This document shows, piece by piece, positions 22,983 to 34,801 of a stretch of 64,000 nt of DNA (positions are counted from its first letter, which is position 1; every line of letters begins with the position of its first letter). The DNA is from Syncephalis fuscata (taxonomy: Eukaryota; Zoopagomycota; Zoopagomycetes; Zoopagales; Piptocephalidaceae), in contig JAHLTZ010000006.1 in NCBI GenBank assembly GCA_025786725.1, forward strand, positions 558,001 through 622,000, given 5' to 3'. The notes beneath the pieces were generated by a model that ran no database searches, was not told the origin of the DNA, and was given only the letters and a program-made list of their open reading frames with translations. The position numbers were made by a program, and so were the translations under genes.

Positions 22983-24326
22983 GTTAATTTTTCTAAAGCT
23001 CAACTATTGGAGACAATAATTCAGATTTTCCTTCTATGCTTTCTAGTAAAGGAAAAAGTCAGGCAATGGAAATAAAACAAGAATCGATATAAGAATTATA
23101 AGCAAAAATAAAATATTACATCTACTTAATTGTGCAACTTTTAGCTGTAACAGTATATTGTAACTGATACTAATGTACGGAAACAAATAAACAAACAGTC
23201 TAGTGCTGGATAATTGGCATTTTTACAAAGATAAAGCATAACAACCAATATTGAAATTTATAATGTTTAAATTGTGTGTGTTAGTAATTACATTTTATAT
23301 TAATAAAAAAAACTATATTTACTATTGCCGCTAATACGGCAATTGCAGTATTGTTATTATAATTACCATATTAGTAATTCTAATCAGCTTCAATATAAAT
23401 AATCTCCACCATCATCATAGTTATATCATCACAGTTATTTTAACCGTCTTTACACTTGTAATAGCTAATTATTTTTATTATTTTAGCATAGTTATTCGTA
23501 TCATTTTTGCATAAAATACCAACAGCGGAATGCTAAATAAGCAACAATGATTCTTGAGCGTTTATAAAATATTCCATTGTTGGTTTATCCATTTTAATAG
23601 ATTATAACGCTGCAATAAAAATAAATTAGCAACTATAGTTATATAAAATGCATAAAAATATAAGTTAAAATTAATTAGCTATTTATTATTGTTAGGAAGA
23701 TCTAATCAGCTATATAGATAGGTCCTGTACAAGTGAAAAATAGCGTATGGAATACGATAAAATGTGTGTGTAGCAATTCTTGTGTGGGAAAACTGAGTAA
23801 TTCATAATAATCAGATATAATTGCATTAAAGATGATACCCAAATAGCCAGCTGTTTATTTTTGCTTGAAACTAAAAAACTCGATTGGTTTTATTGGCCCG
23901 GATATACTATACAATATTTTTAATGATCCGTTCATTATAGTTGTTGAAATTACGTTGTCGTGAGCTGGACTTTTGGCTCATTGAATAATAGTCTTAAAAG
24001 GTATATAATATTCTTATGTTTAAAATACGCGGATGTTACATGTTCAATATAGATGCACAAATGGTTGTATTTTAATAAAGTGTTAGTATCCATTTTACTA
24101 TTATGTTAGTGGTAATTAGTTAAATTGTAGTATGATAAATTTTTATTAAAATTAAAGCTATATAAACTGATGGATAAAGATCTAATTTTCTATTAGTATT
24201 TATTTTAAATAATAATAAAAACTTACCTTTTTAAGTTGATACTCAAAAAATAGTTGTCGCGATTTTTTTTTGCTTTGCTGGATTATTAATTTTAAATACC
24301 ATTTTAATTTGAAAGATATAGTGATT
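22983..24326. other. 3' flank of right LPMO copy and end of palindrome
   Basis: Mirror of 18662-19811: AT-rich, with no gene seen in either arm. Unique sequence starts at about 24138. Confidence 0.6.
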
Positions 24327-25404
24327 TTAGACATCAGCAGGGCTAGCATTCATATCTTGGTTATCTTTGGGAATATCAGTAAACTCATTTAAAAGGTTGA
24401 GTTCTTCGAAGATACTAGATTCAGACGATAGGGAGTCATTATCCCAAAGTAGTTCTCTGCTGGCATCTGGTGCTTGACCAGAAGACATAGCAATAGTGTT
24501 TTCTGAAACATTTGCTTCAGTTGATGCTTCTTGTTTTTCGCTTTTCATAAAAATAAAATTATATGCAGCCTCCAATTCCGCATCACTAGATGCTGATAGA
24601 TTATTGTTTCTTTTATCTTGAATATTTTCGGGTAATGATTCAATTAGCAAAGACTGTCCAATGACTTGACGACGATCTTCTAGTTCTTGTTCCAATGCTT
24701 TTAATCGATCAGATTCTCTTTGGATAGCTTGTTCTCGACAACTGTTTTCTTCTTCCATGGAAAGCATTAGTGCCAATTCCATCCCCAAAATGTCCTCATG
24801 GGTGGCTAAAAATGCTTCTTCGCCAAATGAAATTACTGAGCTTGATGTTGCTACCGATGTTGATGCTGAAGGCCCCGTTAATAATGATGACAAAGGTGAA
24901 AGTTGTTGCGTGTTATTTTCACCAAAATGTTCATTAGTATTGTGTCTCTACGTTTAATTATAATGATTAGTTAATGATAAGAATATTATTCTAAATGCAA
25001 ATTCTTACTTTTCTTGGTATATTGGATGTGGAAGATTGTGGCCTTTGAGTACGCCTACGTAAGAAACGTTGCATTCGGCGAACAATTGGATTTATTAATG
25101 TTCCTGGATTAAATCGTCCACGGAAAAAACCGCCAAAATCAACAGAGGTTGACGGTCCAGCAAGCAATAATGGGCGATGTTCAGTATCTACAGATAAACG
25201 TTTTTCAGCTACTGGTGTACGAGCTTTTGAGGAAGTATTTTCTTGCTCAAATGAGATGCCATTTATGTGCTGGCCTCTGGATTCAACAAGCTGATCGGTA
25301 GAATAAATTGGACGAATCCATTGACGATAGGCATAATGACCGGCAGCGGCAACACATAAAATTACTGCTGCAGCAATGGCAGCAACAGCAATTGGAGCAG
25401 GCAT
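24327..25404 (-). CDS. Membrane-anchored protein with UIM-like motif
   Basis: Two exons (25404-25009 and 24947-24327) joined in frame (RK|RHNTNEHFG) across a 61-nt intron; about 338 residues. Residues 3-25 (PIAVAAIAAAVILCVAAAGHYAY) form one N-terminal membrane helix, suggesting a single-pass anchor. An Arg-rich segment (VRRMQRFLRRRTQR) ends exon 1. Exon 2 is acidic, Ser-rich and helical. It includes ELALMLSMEEE, which fits the ubiquitin-interacting-motif core A-L-x-x-S-x-x-E, then a short charged helix (ESDRLKALEQELEDRR). I do not recognise the family. A membrane-bound ubiquitin-binding adaptor is an inference from the motif alone. Confidence 0.65.
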
Positions 25405-28400
25405 AATGATAAACTATTTAAAATAAAAAATATTAAAAACGGAAAGAAAAAGGCAACTCTTACCACGTAGCAACTTTAAATGCAAATGAAAACGAATGGG
25501 TAGTAAATACAAGTTGAATATTGGTTAACGTAATAAAGTAACCATACAAAGCCATATATATATATGTGTGTGTGTGTGTGTGGCTTATGCATGGCTTTTA
25601 AAAATATTCCTTGTTCATGTAAATATCCAAGAATTAAAAGGGACAAAAAAGAAAGTGATTTTTAGATTGCAGACTCAATATTATACATCTATTCTCAATG
25701 CCAATCAATCATAACTGTGTGTAACTGTGTCACCAGCGTATAAAAGCGATAGTAATTGTATAGCAACTATACTTTAATTGCTCGTCATTTGATATTAGGC
25801 TGTCGAGTTGGCATTTCATTGTCGAGTTGGCATATTGCTATCAAAAGTAAAAGGGGCATAGCAAAAAGCGGGGATGCATTTTTATGCCGAGCATTTACTT
25901 ACTAATGGCAGTGCAACAAACAGAGAAGTAGTAAAAGTGATAGAATTGACCGTATTGTTATATCTGATACTACCATTAATAATTAAATAGTCTAACAATA
26001 AACAATCCAAAAAGTAGGCAAAGCAAAAGGTGTAGGTGCGTTTCCATTAGAGTTGAACATTTACTTTGACTCCTCCATCCAAAGCAGTAAATCTTTTACG
26101 CAATCAATTATAGCGATTTAAATAGCTAACGAGTTGATTAATTGGATTGTGTTTAAATGATAATTCACAATAAATATTCATATAATGTAATAACATTATC
26201 ATTTCCATAAAATAAAATTAAATGTAGCAAAACATTGTATTAGTAATAATATTAAATATTTAAATAAAACTTACATTTGCTATTCAAACAGTCTTTTAAA
26301 AGCTTAAGCCCACCCCAAAAAATCACACTTATTACATCATATAATATGACAAGTAAAATTTATAAGAATGGCTACATATTTTTATTTAAAAGTTGTTAAT
26401 CTTTGTTGTGTATTAAATTTTGTATAAAGCTATGTTGTGCTATATTGTATTGTAGCAACTATAAATTACTATTTAGCTGATTTGTTTTGTATGACTTTAG
26501 TAGCTATATAAGCTGTGTTTCTTTTTTGTATTCGTAATAAGGTGATCAGGTTTATTAAGAATACTAAAGAAACATAGCCTATATGGCTACTAGAGTAATA
26601 CAGTAGATTGTGTTATCATGGTTGGTTCTATATACATATGATTTAAAGATGGTATATATACAAGGCGTGGTTTAGAATAGGTATGTTTACAAGTATTTTA
26701 GTTAACATTCAATAAACATTGTTGCTTATATACAAAATCTAATGCTTAAAAGTTTAGTTGGCAATTATAATATCATGTTTTATGATAATGACATTTGTTT
26801 ATGTATTGATATTCATCCTTCTTATTTTACCAGTGACATTGTTCTATGAATATACTTGTCTTTATTGTTTGTTGTTTGTCATTACAACCATTGCTTTATT
26901 AATGACATATTTTATAATTATACTTGATTTTATGCAATTGATTTTTACTCTTTCTTTATTCTACCACTTGAACAATTCCCTCATCAGCATTTCAATTTGT
27001 TTATAGTCTTTTTATGTACAATGTCGTTCAATTTATACATTGTTTATATTACATTATTTATTAATTAAATAAAAATAAGCTTTTTACATTAAACAGTTTA
27101 TTAGTCATTTAATGTTTTGTTTGATGGTCAAATGACTACATTTAATAATATTTACACTTTTAAATTAAATTTTCTTTATTATTGAACATGAAACTAGAAG
27201 TAGTTTACATTAGGGTCCAAAATACTATCATTATAGATTTATTATTCAGTATACATATATCTAGTATACATATATAGTCTACTCACCTATATCATTTCTA
27301 TTCCGTCACACACTACTATATATTATTCTACGATATATTAAACACATTCTATTGTTTATATGCTTCAATACATTTTGCTCATTCCACTCATTGTACTATA
27401 TGCACTATAACTTTAACATTGTTTTATGTATCATTCTATAATCTCATAGTCTTCCTCTATCCAAAATTGTTTTTATCTTTATTCTAGCATCATTATTAAT
27501 AAATGTCGGCTAATTACGCTTATTAATCACGTATTATACTCAATAACTTTGACATAGCTAATCTTGTTTAATATTGCGTAATCATTATAATGTCTATCAT
27601 TTTATTATATACTAGCTATACGCTGTCTATAGTCGTTGTCTGTTTGGTTCCAACTTTTTATTAATAAAATTGGAATATCGCACTTAGTTTGTTCATTGAG
27701 TTGTATTGGTATAAAAAGCAATATAAATATGAACAGAGTTATGTTTTCTTAAGATTATTTATAAATAAACTAGATCATGTCAGTTAGTTATGATTTTAAT
27801 GTTAATCAAGCAAAATGATGGGTACACATAGTGATAACACATACTGTGATGATATATGCATACTGGATAATGAATCTACAATGATGAGTATTTGATAATT
27901 GATGTCATTCACCACCCATCATCATGTTCAATAGATTGGATGTTATTTGATATTAGTCATTTGGTACTTAAATCATACTATAATGATTAATAAATTTGAT
28001 TAGATTGTATAATAATGTTGAATGACACACAATACTTTATATGGTGACGCAGTTTATTTAGCTTAATCAACAGGTAATAAAAGTTAAAAGCTAAAATGAA
28101 ATGATACATAGCATGTATACATTAACACAGCAACAATGGCTGTGGAATAATATGAAATCGCTCATATGGCTTATATTAATATTCAATTTCCCAATGTAGT
28201 ATAAAAACTAAAACAAAGCGGAGCCAAAAAATATCTATTTTTGTTAGGCGACTGGTCATATCATGACCATGTACACTAAACATTAATAGCTATATTTGTG
28301 TTATTTAGAAGCACTATAAGTATTAAAGAAATAAAAATTTAAATAAATTGACAGTACTAACTGTACAAATAGTAAAATTAGCATTTATTTCACATTGCAC

Positions 28401-28673
28401 ATGTATACACTTGATCGCATCCAAATTGCGTCACACTCGTGTGCAATATTAGGTTGATTATTATTTAAAGCTTCCGTTGTGATATCCACCCCTTTTGAAA
28501 CTGCTGATTAACTATACATAATAAACAACATATATAATTTTTATAGTTGATAAACGAAATAGCAACTTATGGCATTAGATTTAAACCATTTATTTATGTC
28601 TAAGTTTTAAATTTTGACATTCACAAATAAATAATAGCTGCCGCTATATGAAGAATGCCAAACAAATAGTCGG
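25405..28673. other. 3.3-kb region without a recognisable gene
   Basis: Very AT-rich. Contains a mixed at/gt microsatellite at 25555-25581 and two copies of tgtcgagttggcat at 25801 and 25820. An 82-codon frame at 26758-27006 is Ile/Leu/Phe-rich low complexity without homologous features or splice support, so it is not called. The promoter of the 24327-25404 gene and the 3' end of the 28674-29474 gene border it. I saw no tRNA or rRNA. Confidence 0.5.
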
Positions 28674-29474
28674 TTATTTTGGTGCCCCCACCAACCAGCG
28701 AATGTGCCGATAGCGACGAGCAATAGGTGGTGTTAATGCTACAGCTGCAGCCACACGCACAGGAGTTAGGATTTCATGAAGACCATACGCTATTAGCAAA
28801 AGCGAAGTCCATGTTGGATCACGTCGAGCCTTCTCCTCAAGCTCCTCCTCTATCAACTCAGCGTTTGGAGTTGTTGAGTCCTTAGACAAGTCATCAGCGG
28901 TTGATTCATCATGTTTAAAATAGTTGGGAAAATACTTGGCCATTGTTGAGTGTACCCAGTACTCTAGACGTAGTACATGATCTGCTCCAGCCAAATAAAC
29001 TCCAAGTACACAAAGAATATAGCCTGCTGTCGAAACTGCAGCATAAACAATAATACCCGTTCGACCATACTTCTTAAGCAGGTAACGAATCGATCCTGGT
29101 TTTGGCTTATTTGGCATTTTATTGTTGCCACTATTTGACGAAGCCGTTGAATATCTTTTTGCTTTGAATAAAGACGATGGTGTTTTTTGTACTGGCTGTC
29201 TCGATGTTAAAGAACGCACTTCCAACTGGCCAATCAATAATCTGTGTGAACTAAAAGCCAGTGGCTTGCTTAAACCGCACTTGCTATTATTCCTCCATAG
29301 TAATGCACGGCCCTGTACCATTTGGTGCAAGAAGCGTGCCGAGGACGGTAAAAAGCAAGTAGAACTTATCGTTATTCTACCTGTTTTCTTTATCTTCAAT
29401 TGCCGAGTCATGAATGCTTCGCCTCGTAATAAATTGCATGTATTCCATATCGTGCTACTTTGTAGAAGCCTCAT
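28674..29474 (-). CDS. FAM210/DUF1279 mitochondrial membrane protein
   Basis: Complete intronless gene of 266 residues. The N-terminal ~115 residues are Arg/Ser-rich and acid-poor, a mitochondrial targeting region. From about residue 125 the DUF1279 signature is clear: a basic start (SIRYLLKKYGRTGIIVYAAV), a first membrane helix (STAGYILCVLGVYLAG), then a second hydrophobic segment (WTSLLLIAYGLHEILTPVR) and a basic end (PPIARRYRHIRW). Animal FAM210A/B act in mitochondrial inner-membrane and translation homeostasis; fungal members are poorly studied. An acidic insertion (about 185-220) separates the two helices. It shares a 424-nt upstream region with the divergent nucleotidyltransferase gene. 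Confidence 0.8.
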   Translation of the reverse strand: MRLLQSSTIWNTCNLLRGEAFMTRQLKIKKTGRITISSTCFLPSSARFLHQMVQGRALLWRNNSKCGLSKPLAFSSHRLLIGQLEVRSLTSRQPVQKTPSSLFKAKRYSTASSNSGNNKMPNKPKPGSIRYLLKKYGRTGIIVYAAVSTAGYILCVLGVYLAGADHVLRLEYWVHSTMAKYFPNYFKHDESTADDLSKDSTTPNAELIEEELEEKARRDPTWTSLLLIAYGLHEILTPVRVAAAVALTPPIARRYRHIRWLVGAPK

Positions 29475-29898
29475 GGTTGTTACTTTCTAAATGTTAAATG
29501 CTACTGCCAAAATAATAATGATCACAATTACTGACAACAGCAGTACCAATAAGCGTGTAAAGCAAAAAAAGGATAGTAATAATAATTTGGCAAAAAGTAG
29601 AGGGTGATAAGAATGCCACGCAAGCACAATGAAGTGCAGGATTATTTTAGTAACATGTTCTATGATAACAACTTATTTTGGGGGCAAATAACTTTTTATC
29701 ATATAAATTTAAGCTTTTAGTATACTGATTAATACTGAATATATGTTCTACGATAATAAGTGTGTTTTGGTGTCAATTAATACCAGTATTAATTCGCTCA
29801 CATTAATAATATAATATATAATCTACGTCATCACATTTCCTTTCTATTTCTTCACACTCAAAACGACCCACATACTGCTTTTTTTCATTAACTCCGAT
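29475..29898. promoter_or_regulatory. Divergent promoter region
   Basis: 424 nt between the starts of the FAM210-like gene (-) and the nucleotidyltransferase (+). Homology to the second nucleotidyltransferase copy begins only at 29862, 37 nt before the ATG, so the two copies have different promoters. Confidence 0.55.
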
Positions 29899-31992
29899 AT
29901 GCCACCTCGGTTTCCTAAACCACTTGACGTGAAGAACGCCGTAGAAAGACGAGCAACACTTCGAATAAGATGGGAAAAGGACGCTAAGCTTTTGTTGCTC
30001 GTCATTAAGCTGATTGAGAGTGATGCCTCTAACCGAGAGCTATCAGTGCTTAGTCGTCGAATTCGTCATGAACCCGAAACGCGTTCACTTGTACCAAGTA
30101 CTGGACTAAGCCGTTGGTTGCGCAAAGAGCAATGGAAACCATTCTTTGAGATTTACTCAGTACCAGTGGATACTAAGCAAAATAAAACAGCGGATGATGA
30201 CGTCAATCCAAAGCCATTGCCACCACCATTGCCAATGCTTAAGCCACTTTATTGTCATCCAGATGCCGATTATCTTGAACAATTAAAAATAGGAAAGTTG
30301 GATCCTAACGCAAAAGGTACATAGTTTTAAGATTCAGTAATTGATGGTTTAATAATTATTGATTTGTTTATAGAAGAATTGCCGGAAGATCCCGATGCAA
30401 TACTATATACACCTGATGCAGCAGTAACAGCAAAGCAAGCACGCAAGATGAAGATACCATTCGAGCTAAAAAAAGCGATCCATCGTGATATAAATAAGCT
30501 CAACAGGGTAATGATAATATGATCAGTAGTACTACTAATTACTTAAAAGCCCATTAGGAGCTAACTTTGTCAAGAAAACGTACCAGAAGCAATCAAGATT
30601 GTGTCAAAAACCTACAAGCCATATTAAAAACGACAACATTGGAAAATTTAGAAGTAAATTTGTTTGGGTAATTGACGTGTATATTTAAACATTTAATGCA
30701 TTTTCTAATTTATCTATACGATAATCATCGATCAGTTCTTCAATCAACGGACTGTGTAGTGCAACAAGTGACATAGATCTTAGTATCACTTCTGATGAAA
30801 TTAAAGCAGTACTAGAGACAAAAGATAAGAACGCAACAAAGAATAGAGAAAAGGGGCCGATCGTTGATATCATGAATGAAATTGTGGCAGTTTTACGTAA
30901 AAGTAAGTAATTAAACAATTACGATACATTTACTGATTCGCATTTAGACAATATGCTAAACGTTACTAGTATTTCACAAGCCCGTATTCCTGTTATTAAA
31001 TTTGAACATCCACCCGAGTAAGTTATTAGACAGATAGATAGTTTTAATAGTATTAACGCATTAGCTGTCTTAGCAATCAGCCAATTGATATTGCCTTAGC
31101 TAACCAGGTGGCTATACGTAATACAGCACTGTTTCATGCTTATACAAAGGCCGATCCACGGGTACGCCCCCTTATTATGGTTATTAAATACTGGGCAAGC
31201 CGACGAGTGATTAGTGAAGCAGCCCTGAATGGCAACATAATTAACTCATATACACATGTGCTTATGATGATAGCTTATCTACAGCGTATGCGTGTTGTCC
31301 CGCCACTTCAGCGTATTTGCTGTGGCAAATTCCTTACCAAAATAATGGCTCCTAGAATGACAAATCCAAACCCTCAAAATATAAGCAATCGTGTTTGCTT
31401 GGCTTGCGGGAAATTAATGCCCGATGTGGTTATGGTCGATGGTTATAATACGTATTTTTATGAAAAAACACTTGCCGAAAAATCACCCAATCCTATGAGT
31501 GCTGCAAAACTACTTGTGGAGTTTTTCCGCTACTATGCATTCGAATTTAACTATGAAACGGAATGTGTTTCTGTACGACAAGGTACAACGATTGATCGTG
31601 AAGCAAAAGGATGGCGCGATTATGGGCCTGGTGATGGCGATAAGTCGCATGCGCTTTGTGTAGAGGATCCATTTGTGCTTGAACGCAACACAGCTGTATC
31701 GGCAAGACGCTGGACCATAGCCGGTATTCGCTGGGAGTATGAACGGGCCGCACGTGGTTTACTTAGTGGACGTGGTCTAGAGGCCGTGTGTACTCCGTGG
31801 CAAGAATGGCCTATTACACAATATGATGATATGAATATTTACGGCGATCAATAAAACATTTGTGAATACTTTATTATAAAAATAAAAATATATTTTTATT
31901 AAGATTTTAACAAATTATTGTTATTTATAATAATAACATTTTGATTCCATAATGTCTGTCAGTATTTTAGACCAAAATACTGTGATAAATAA
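29862..31992 (+). repeat. Left copy of inverted duplication (nucleotidyltransferase gene)
   Basis: Inverted match to 40750-42836 (paired coordinates sum to about 72697-72702 up to 31937). It begins at 29862 in the 5' flank. At the 3' end 31938-31977 (40 nt) has no counterpart in the other copy, and 15 nt (tactgtgataaataa, 31978-31992) match again. Confidence 0.92.
29899..31854 (+). CDS. Cid1-type non-canonical poly(A) polymerase / terminal uridylyltransferase
   Basis: Template-independent RNA 3' nucleotidyltransferase. Exons: 29899-30316, 30374-30507, 30558-30667, 30736-30902, 30948-31017, 31074-31854; all joins keep frame. The catalytic domain shows the hallmark G-S followed by paired aspartates (FGSSINGL...SDIDLSI), created across the intron at 30668-30735, and the third acidic residue in PIDIALANQ. 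The central domain carries NTALFHAYTKADPRVRPLI and IKYWASRR. The PAP-associated domain is AAKLLVEFFRYYAFEFNY...VSVRQG. A Lys/Arg-rich N-terminal ~140 residues precede it. Whether it adds U or A cannot be told. The TUTase specificity residue would need alignment. This copy is intact, unlike the inverted one at 40848-42798. Confidence 0.88.
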
Positions 31993-32294
31993 TATTATCC
32001 AAACTATTTCTATTCAAATAGTAATAAAGATAATCACAGCAACTCAATAGCCTGCAGTAAAAAATAAAATAAAAGATACTAAAAACTGAAAATATGACGT
32101 TTAAATGATAAAATATGCTTTTATTACTACTAATAGTAGTGTTTATTTTTAGATGAATATACGTAATTGTAATTATTGTATGTTCTGAATAGAATAAAGC
32201 AGTCCATTTTTGTGTCTATTTTTTTACTTGCGTTGGCTACTATCCATTCTGTCTATCAAATAATACTTTTATCACAGCTATTTTTGCACCACTA
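31855..32294. other. Gap between nucleotidyltransferase and decayed F-box gene
   Basis: AT-rich 3' flank; the first ~138 nt belong to the inverted duplication. No gene is seen. Confidence 0.5.
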
Positions 32295-34099
32295 TGTCTT
32301 CAAATACGCATATTAGATAATTTTGGCAAAATTATGATATTCTATTGTATTTATGTCGTTTTATGGAAGGTCAAGAATTGATCCTTTTTGCTGCCAGTTG
32401 TCGATTTATGTACCAGACAATAGTTGATCAACTTGGTTATTGGGAACAAAAATATAGGCAAACATTTCCACTGTGTGATAAACGAGAACAAGAATGGCTT
32501 ACATGGCATAGCTGGCAAATTAATATTAAAACAAAATTAAAAGAACACACACCCAGTGTAATTCAGAAAAAGCAAAAACGCTCATTATCAGCTACTATTG
32601 CAACTACTGATGACAACAGTAATGAAATTATGTCATTTATTAATAATTTACCATCTGCTTTTAATTTCAATGCAACTCAATAGTTTTACGCTTATAACCG
32701 ACGCCAACAGATAGAGCGCAACTTTATGGCAGGTTGATTTAGAAAACAAATATACAAACTGCCAGTTAATCTCTTTGACTTTTTAATGATAGAAGACGTC
32801 AATCCCTGGTATGCATTAGTGCAGAGCGTGACGAGGAAGATAATATGGTTAGTTCATCATAATGTTTTTAGCAAGAAAAATGAACACAACAAAAAAGAAA
32901 TGGCATGGAAAGAACCGACTATTCCTTTACCGTCAGTTTTGTTTGACCGAATTCGCCGGTTTGTCTCTGTTTGTGGAGCACGTCGATTTGTTGTAGCTAA
33001 GGTTAATATAGATACATACAAAACATAGGGTCTGCGGATCCTGGCGATTTAGTTGGTAATTAATAGATATCAATGCTAATAAATATATTAATTATTTACT
33101 AATGACATCAACAATAGAAAGCTTGGCTGAAATGGAACAAAGGTATATTAAAGAAAAAGAAACTAAAGATTTTAATTCTTCAAATGAAAACTCTAATAGT
33201 TCTCCCTTTGTTACATCTTTGGACGAACAAGAGGCTTTTTGCCGAAGAGCTATCATAGCATACCAGCAATTTTATTTATTTGATTTAGATGAGAACCAAG
33301 GGATGGATGGTCAATATTACCCCAGCTTAATTCAAGTGCCTGTGTTCAATTTGCTTCCCGTGACCAATGCCAAATGTTAACATGGACAATAATACGCGAC
33401 ACAGTAGAATCTATCACTACTTCTGCATCTACTGCTATTCAAAAATTGCAAGTAACTGACAGCGAAAACCAGCTACTAAAGCTTCAATGGAAACTAATTG
33501 GCTTTTAAAAGAATAAATTTGAACATGAGGAAACATTGTCGGGTCAGATCACCATTCCATATTATCCAAACGCTATGATTACTGCTGAGACATATACAGA
33601 AAGAGTGTGTTTAATTACTGTATGGAATGCGCAAAGTATAGATGAAAAAACTGATTATGTAAAATCTAATGCATCACTGTCGCTGTTCGTATTTGGCAAA
33701 TCTTCAAACGATTTGCCACAATCAATATTCGATGCAAGAGATCAAGGCCAATCACTGCCAACTAGTAGTTCAGAACAAGAACGCGTATTATGGACTTGGA
33801 CTATAACCAGCAATAAGATCACAGAACTATACAGTGAAAAGCTGGCTGTTGTTCAAAATTATCGAACATTCAATGTGCTGACTGCTCTTGATGGCAATTT
33901 ATTACGTTCAATTGCGTGTTCATCCCACACAAAGCTTACACCCATTTTCAAATCATTATGCGCAATGCGTGACGAAGAACATTGTCAGTGTTGGCTTGTT
34001 GATATGCACAATGGCCGCATCTATGAACCACCAGCTTGTCTTACTAGCGAACAAACTGAAAAAGACAATGAAAATAGGCCTCAAGGTTTTATTAAATAA
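32295..34099 (+). pseudogene. Decayed F-box/propeller family gene
   Basis: An ATG at 32295 is followed after eight codons by TAA in the same frame as a clear F-box (YDILLYLCRFMEGQELILFAASCRFMYQTIV...YWEQKY). The frame then runs through further in-frame stops at 32681 and near 32732, yet stays family-like between them (RRQQIERNFMAG matches the basic linker of the gene at 16757-18375). Frame changes occur near 33030-33100 and 33340 (sense resumes as FASRDQCQMLTWTIIRD), another in-frame stop lies near 33508, and the last frame (33536-34099) encodes a beta-rich end. Multiple in-frame nonsense codons go beyond the single-base losses seen elsewhere, so a true pseudogene is the best reading. Unrecognised introns could explain some breaks. 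Confidence 0.65.
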
Positions 34100-34801
34100 C
34101 ACGTTTAGTAGCTTTAAATGAAAATGTGATAGCTTGTACTTTCTTTTTTGTTTATTAAATACCATTATTGATCGAGTTGGCACGACTGACGATGATTCAT
34201 ATGAAGCATTTAGGTTATAAATAAAAAACACTGGTTGCAACATTTAATACAAAAAACAATAGCAAATGCTTTGAATATACAAATTAAATAATTTATTAAA
34301 TGGTAGGCAAACCATTAACATTTTAGCTAGTAGTTGATTAGTATTATATTATAATAATTGATGTAATGTTAACAAATATTGATACCAATTATCATTCCAA
34401 ACAAGTATTATAGTTATAAAATAGATATTGGCAAGTAATGCACTGTATAAAAAGCTATGTATATTATTTATCGTTAAACAATTACAATGTGCATATACAA
34501 CTGCTCAAACATAAGAACAAAAAAACACTGTAACTAATTGCCTACATATCGCTCAGTTTGACTAAGCCATGTTTATTTAATATTAAAAATAAAAACTATT
34601 TTAATACAATGCTGGATTAGAAAGTTAATTTAAATCAGACTGAATTTGTTTACTTTTGTCATCGCGTCAACTTCTCCATTTTAAACACCATTGCACTTCT
34701 TTCTTTCAGCACTCAATTGCTTTGATTGTTTGTATCCGTTTATCAAACTCCGTGTTCAATATCGTTTCTTTTACACATCTTTCTACGTTTGTTCCAAGAC
34801 G
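34100..34801. other. Gene-free 700 nt upstream of coiled-coil gene
   Basis: AT-rich. Short frames on both strands overlap low-complexity sequence only. The promoter of the 34802 gene should lie here. Confidence 0.5.

Larger units (their letters stand above)
21463..24137 (-). repeat. Right arm of 5.5-kb inverted repeat (palindrome)
   Basis: Inverted copy of 18662-21338, carrying the frameshifted LPMO copy. It ends at 24137, about 190 nt beyond the stop codon of the UIM-like membrane protein gene. Confidence 0.95.

Noticed and set aside
26758-27006. 82-codon hydrophobic frame as a small membrane protein
   Set aside because: Ile/Leu/Phe-rich sequence is expected by chance in AT-rich DNA; no start context, neighbour or repeat support.
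32295-34099. Reassigned stop codons as explanation for in-frame TAA/TAG/TGA
   Set aside because: Other genes in the window end normally at TAA, TAG and TGA, so a variant code does not fit; pseudogene or error is simpler.
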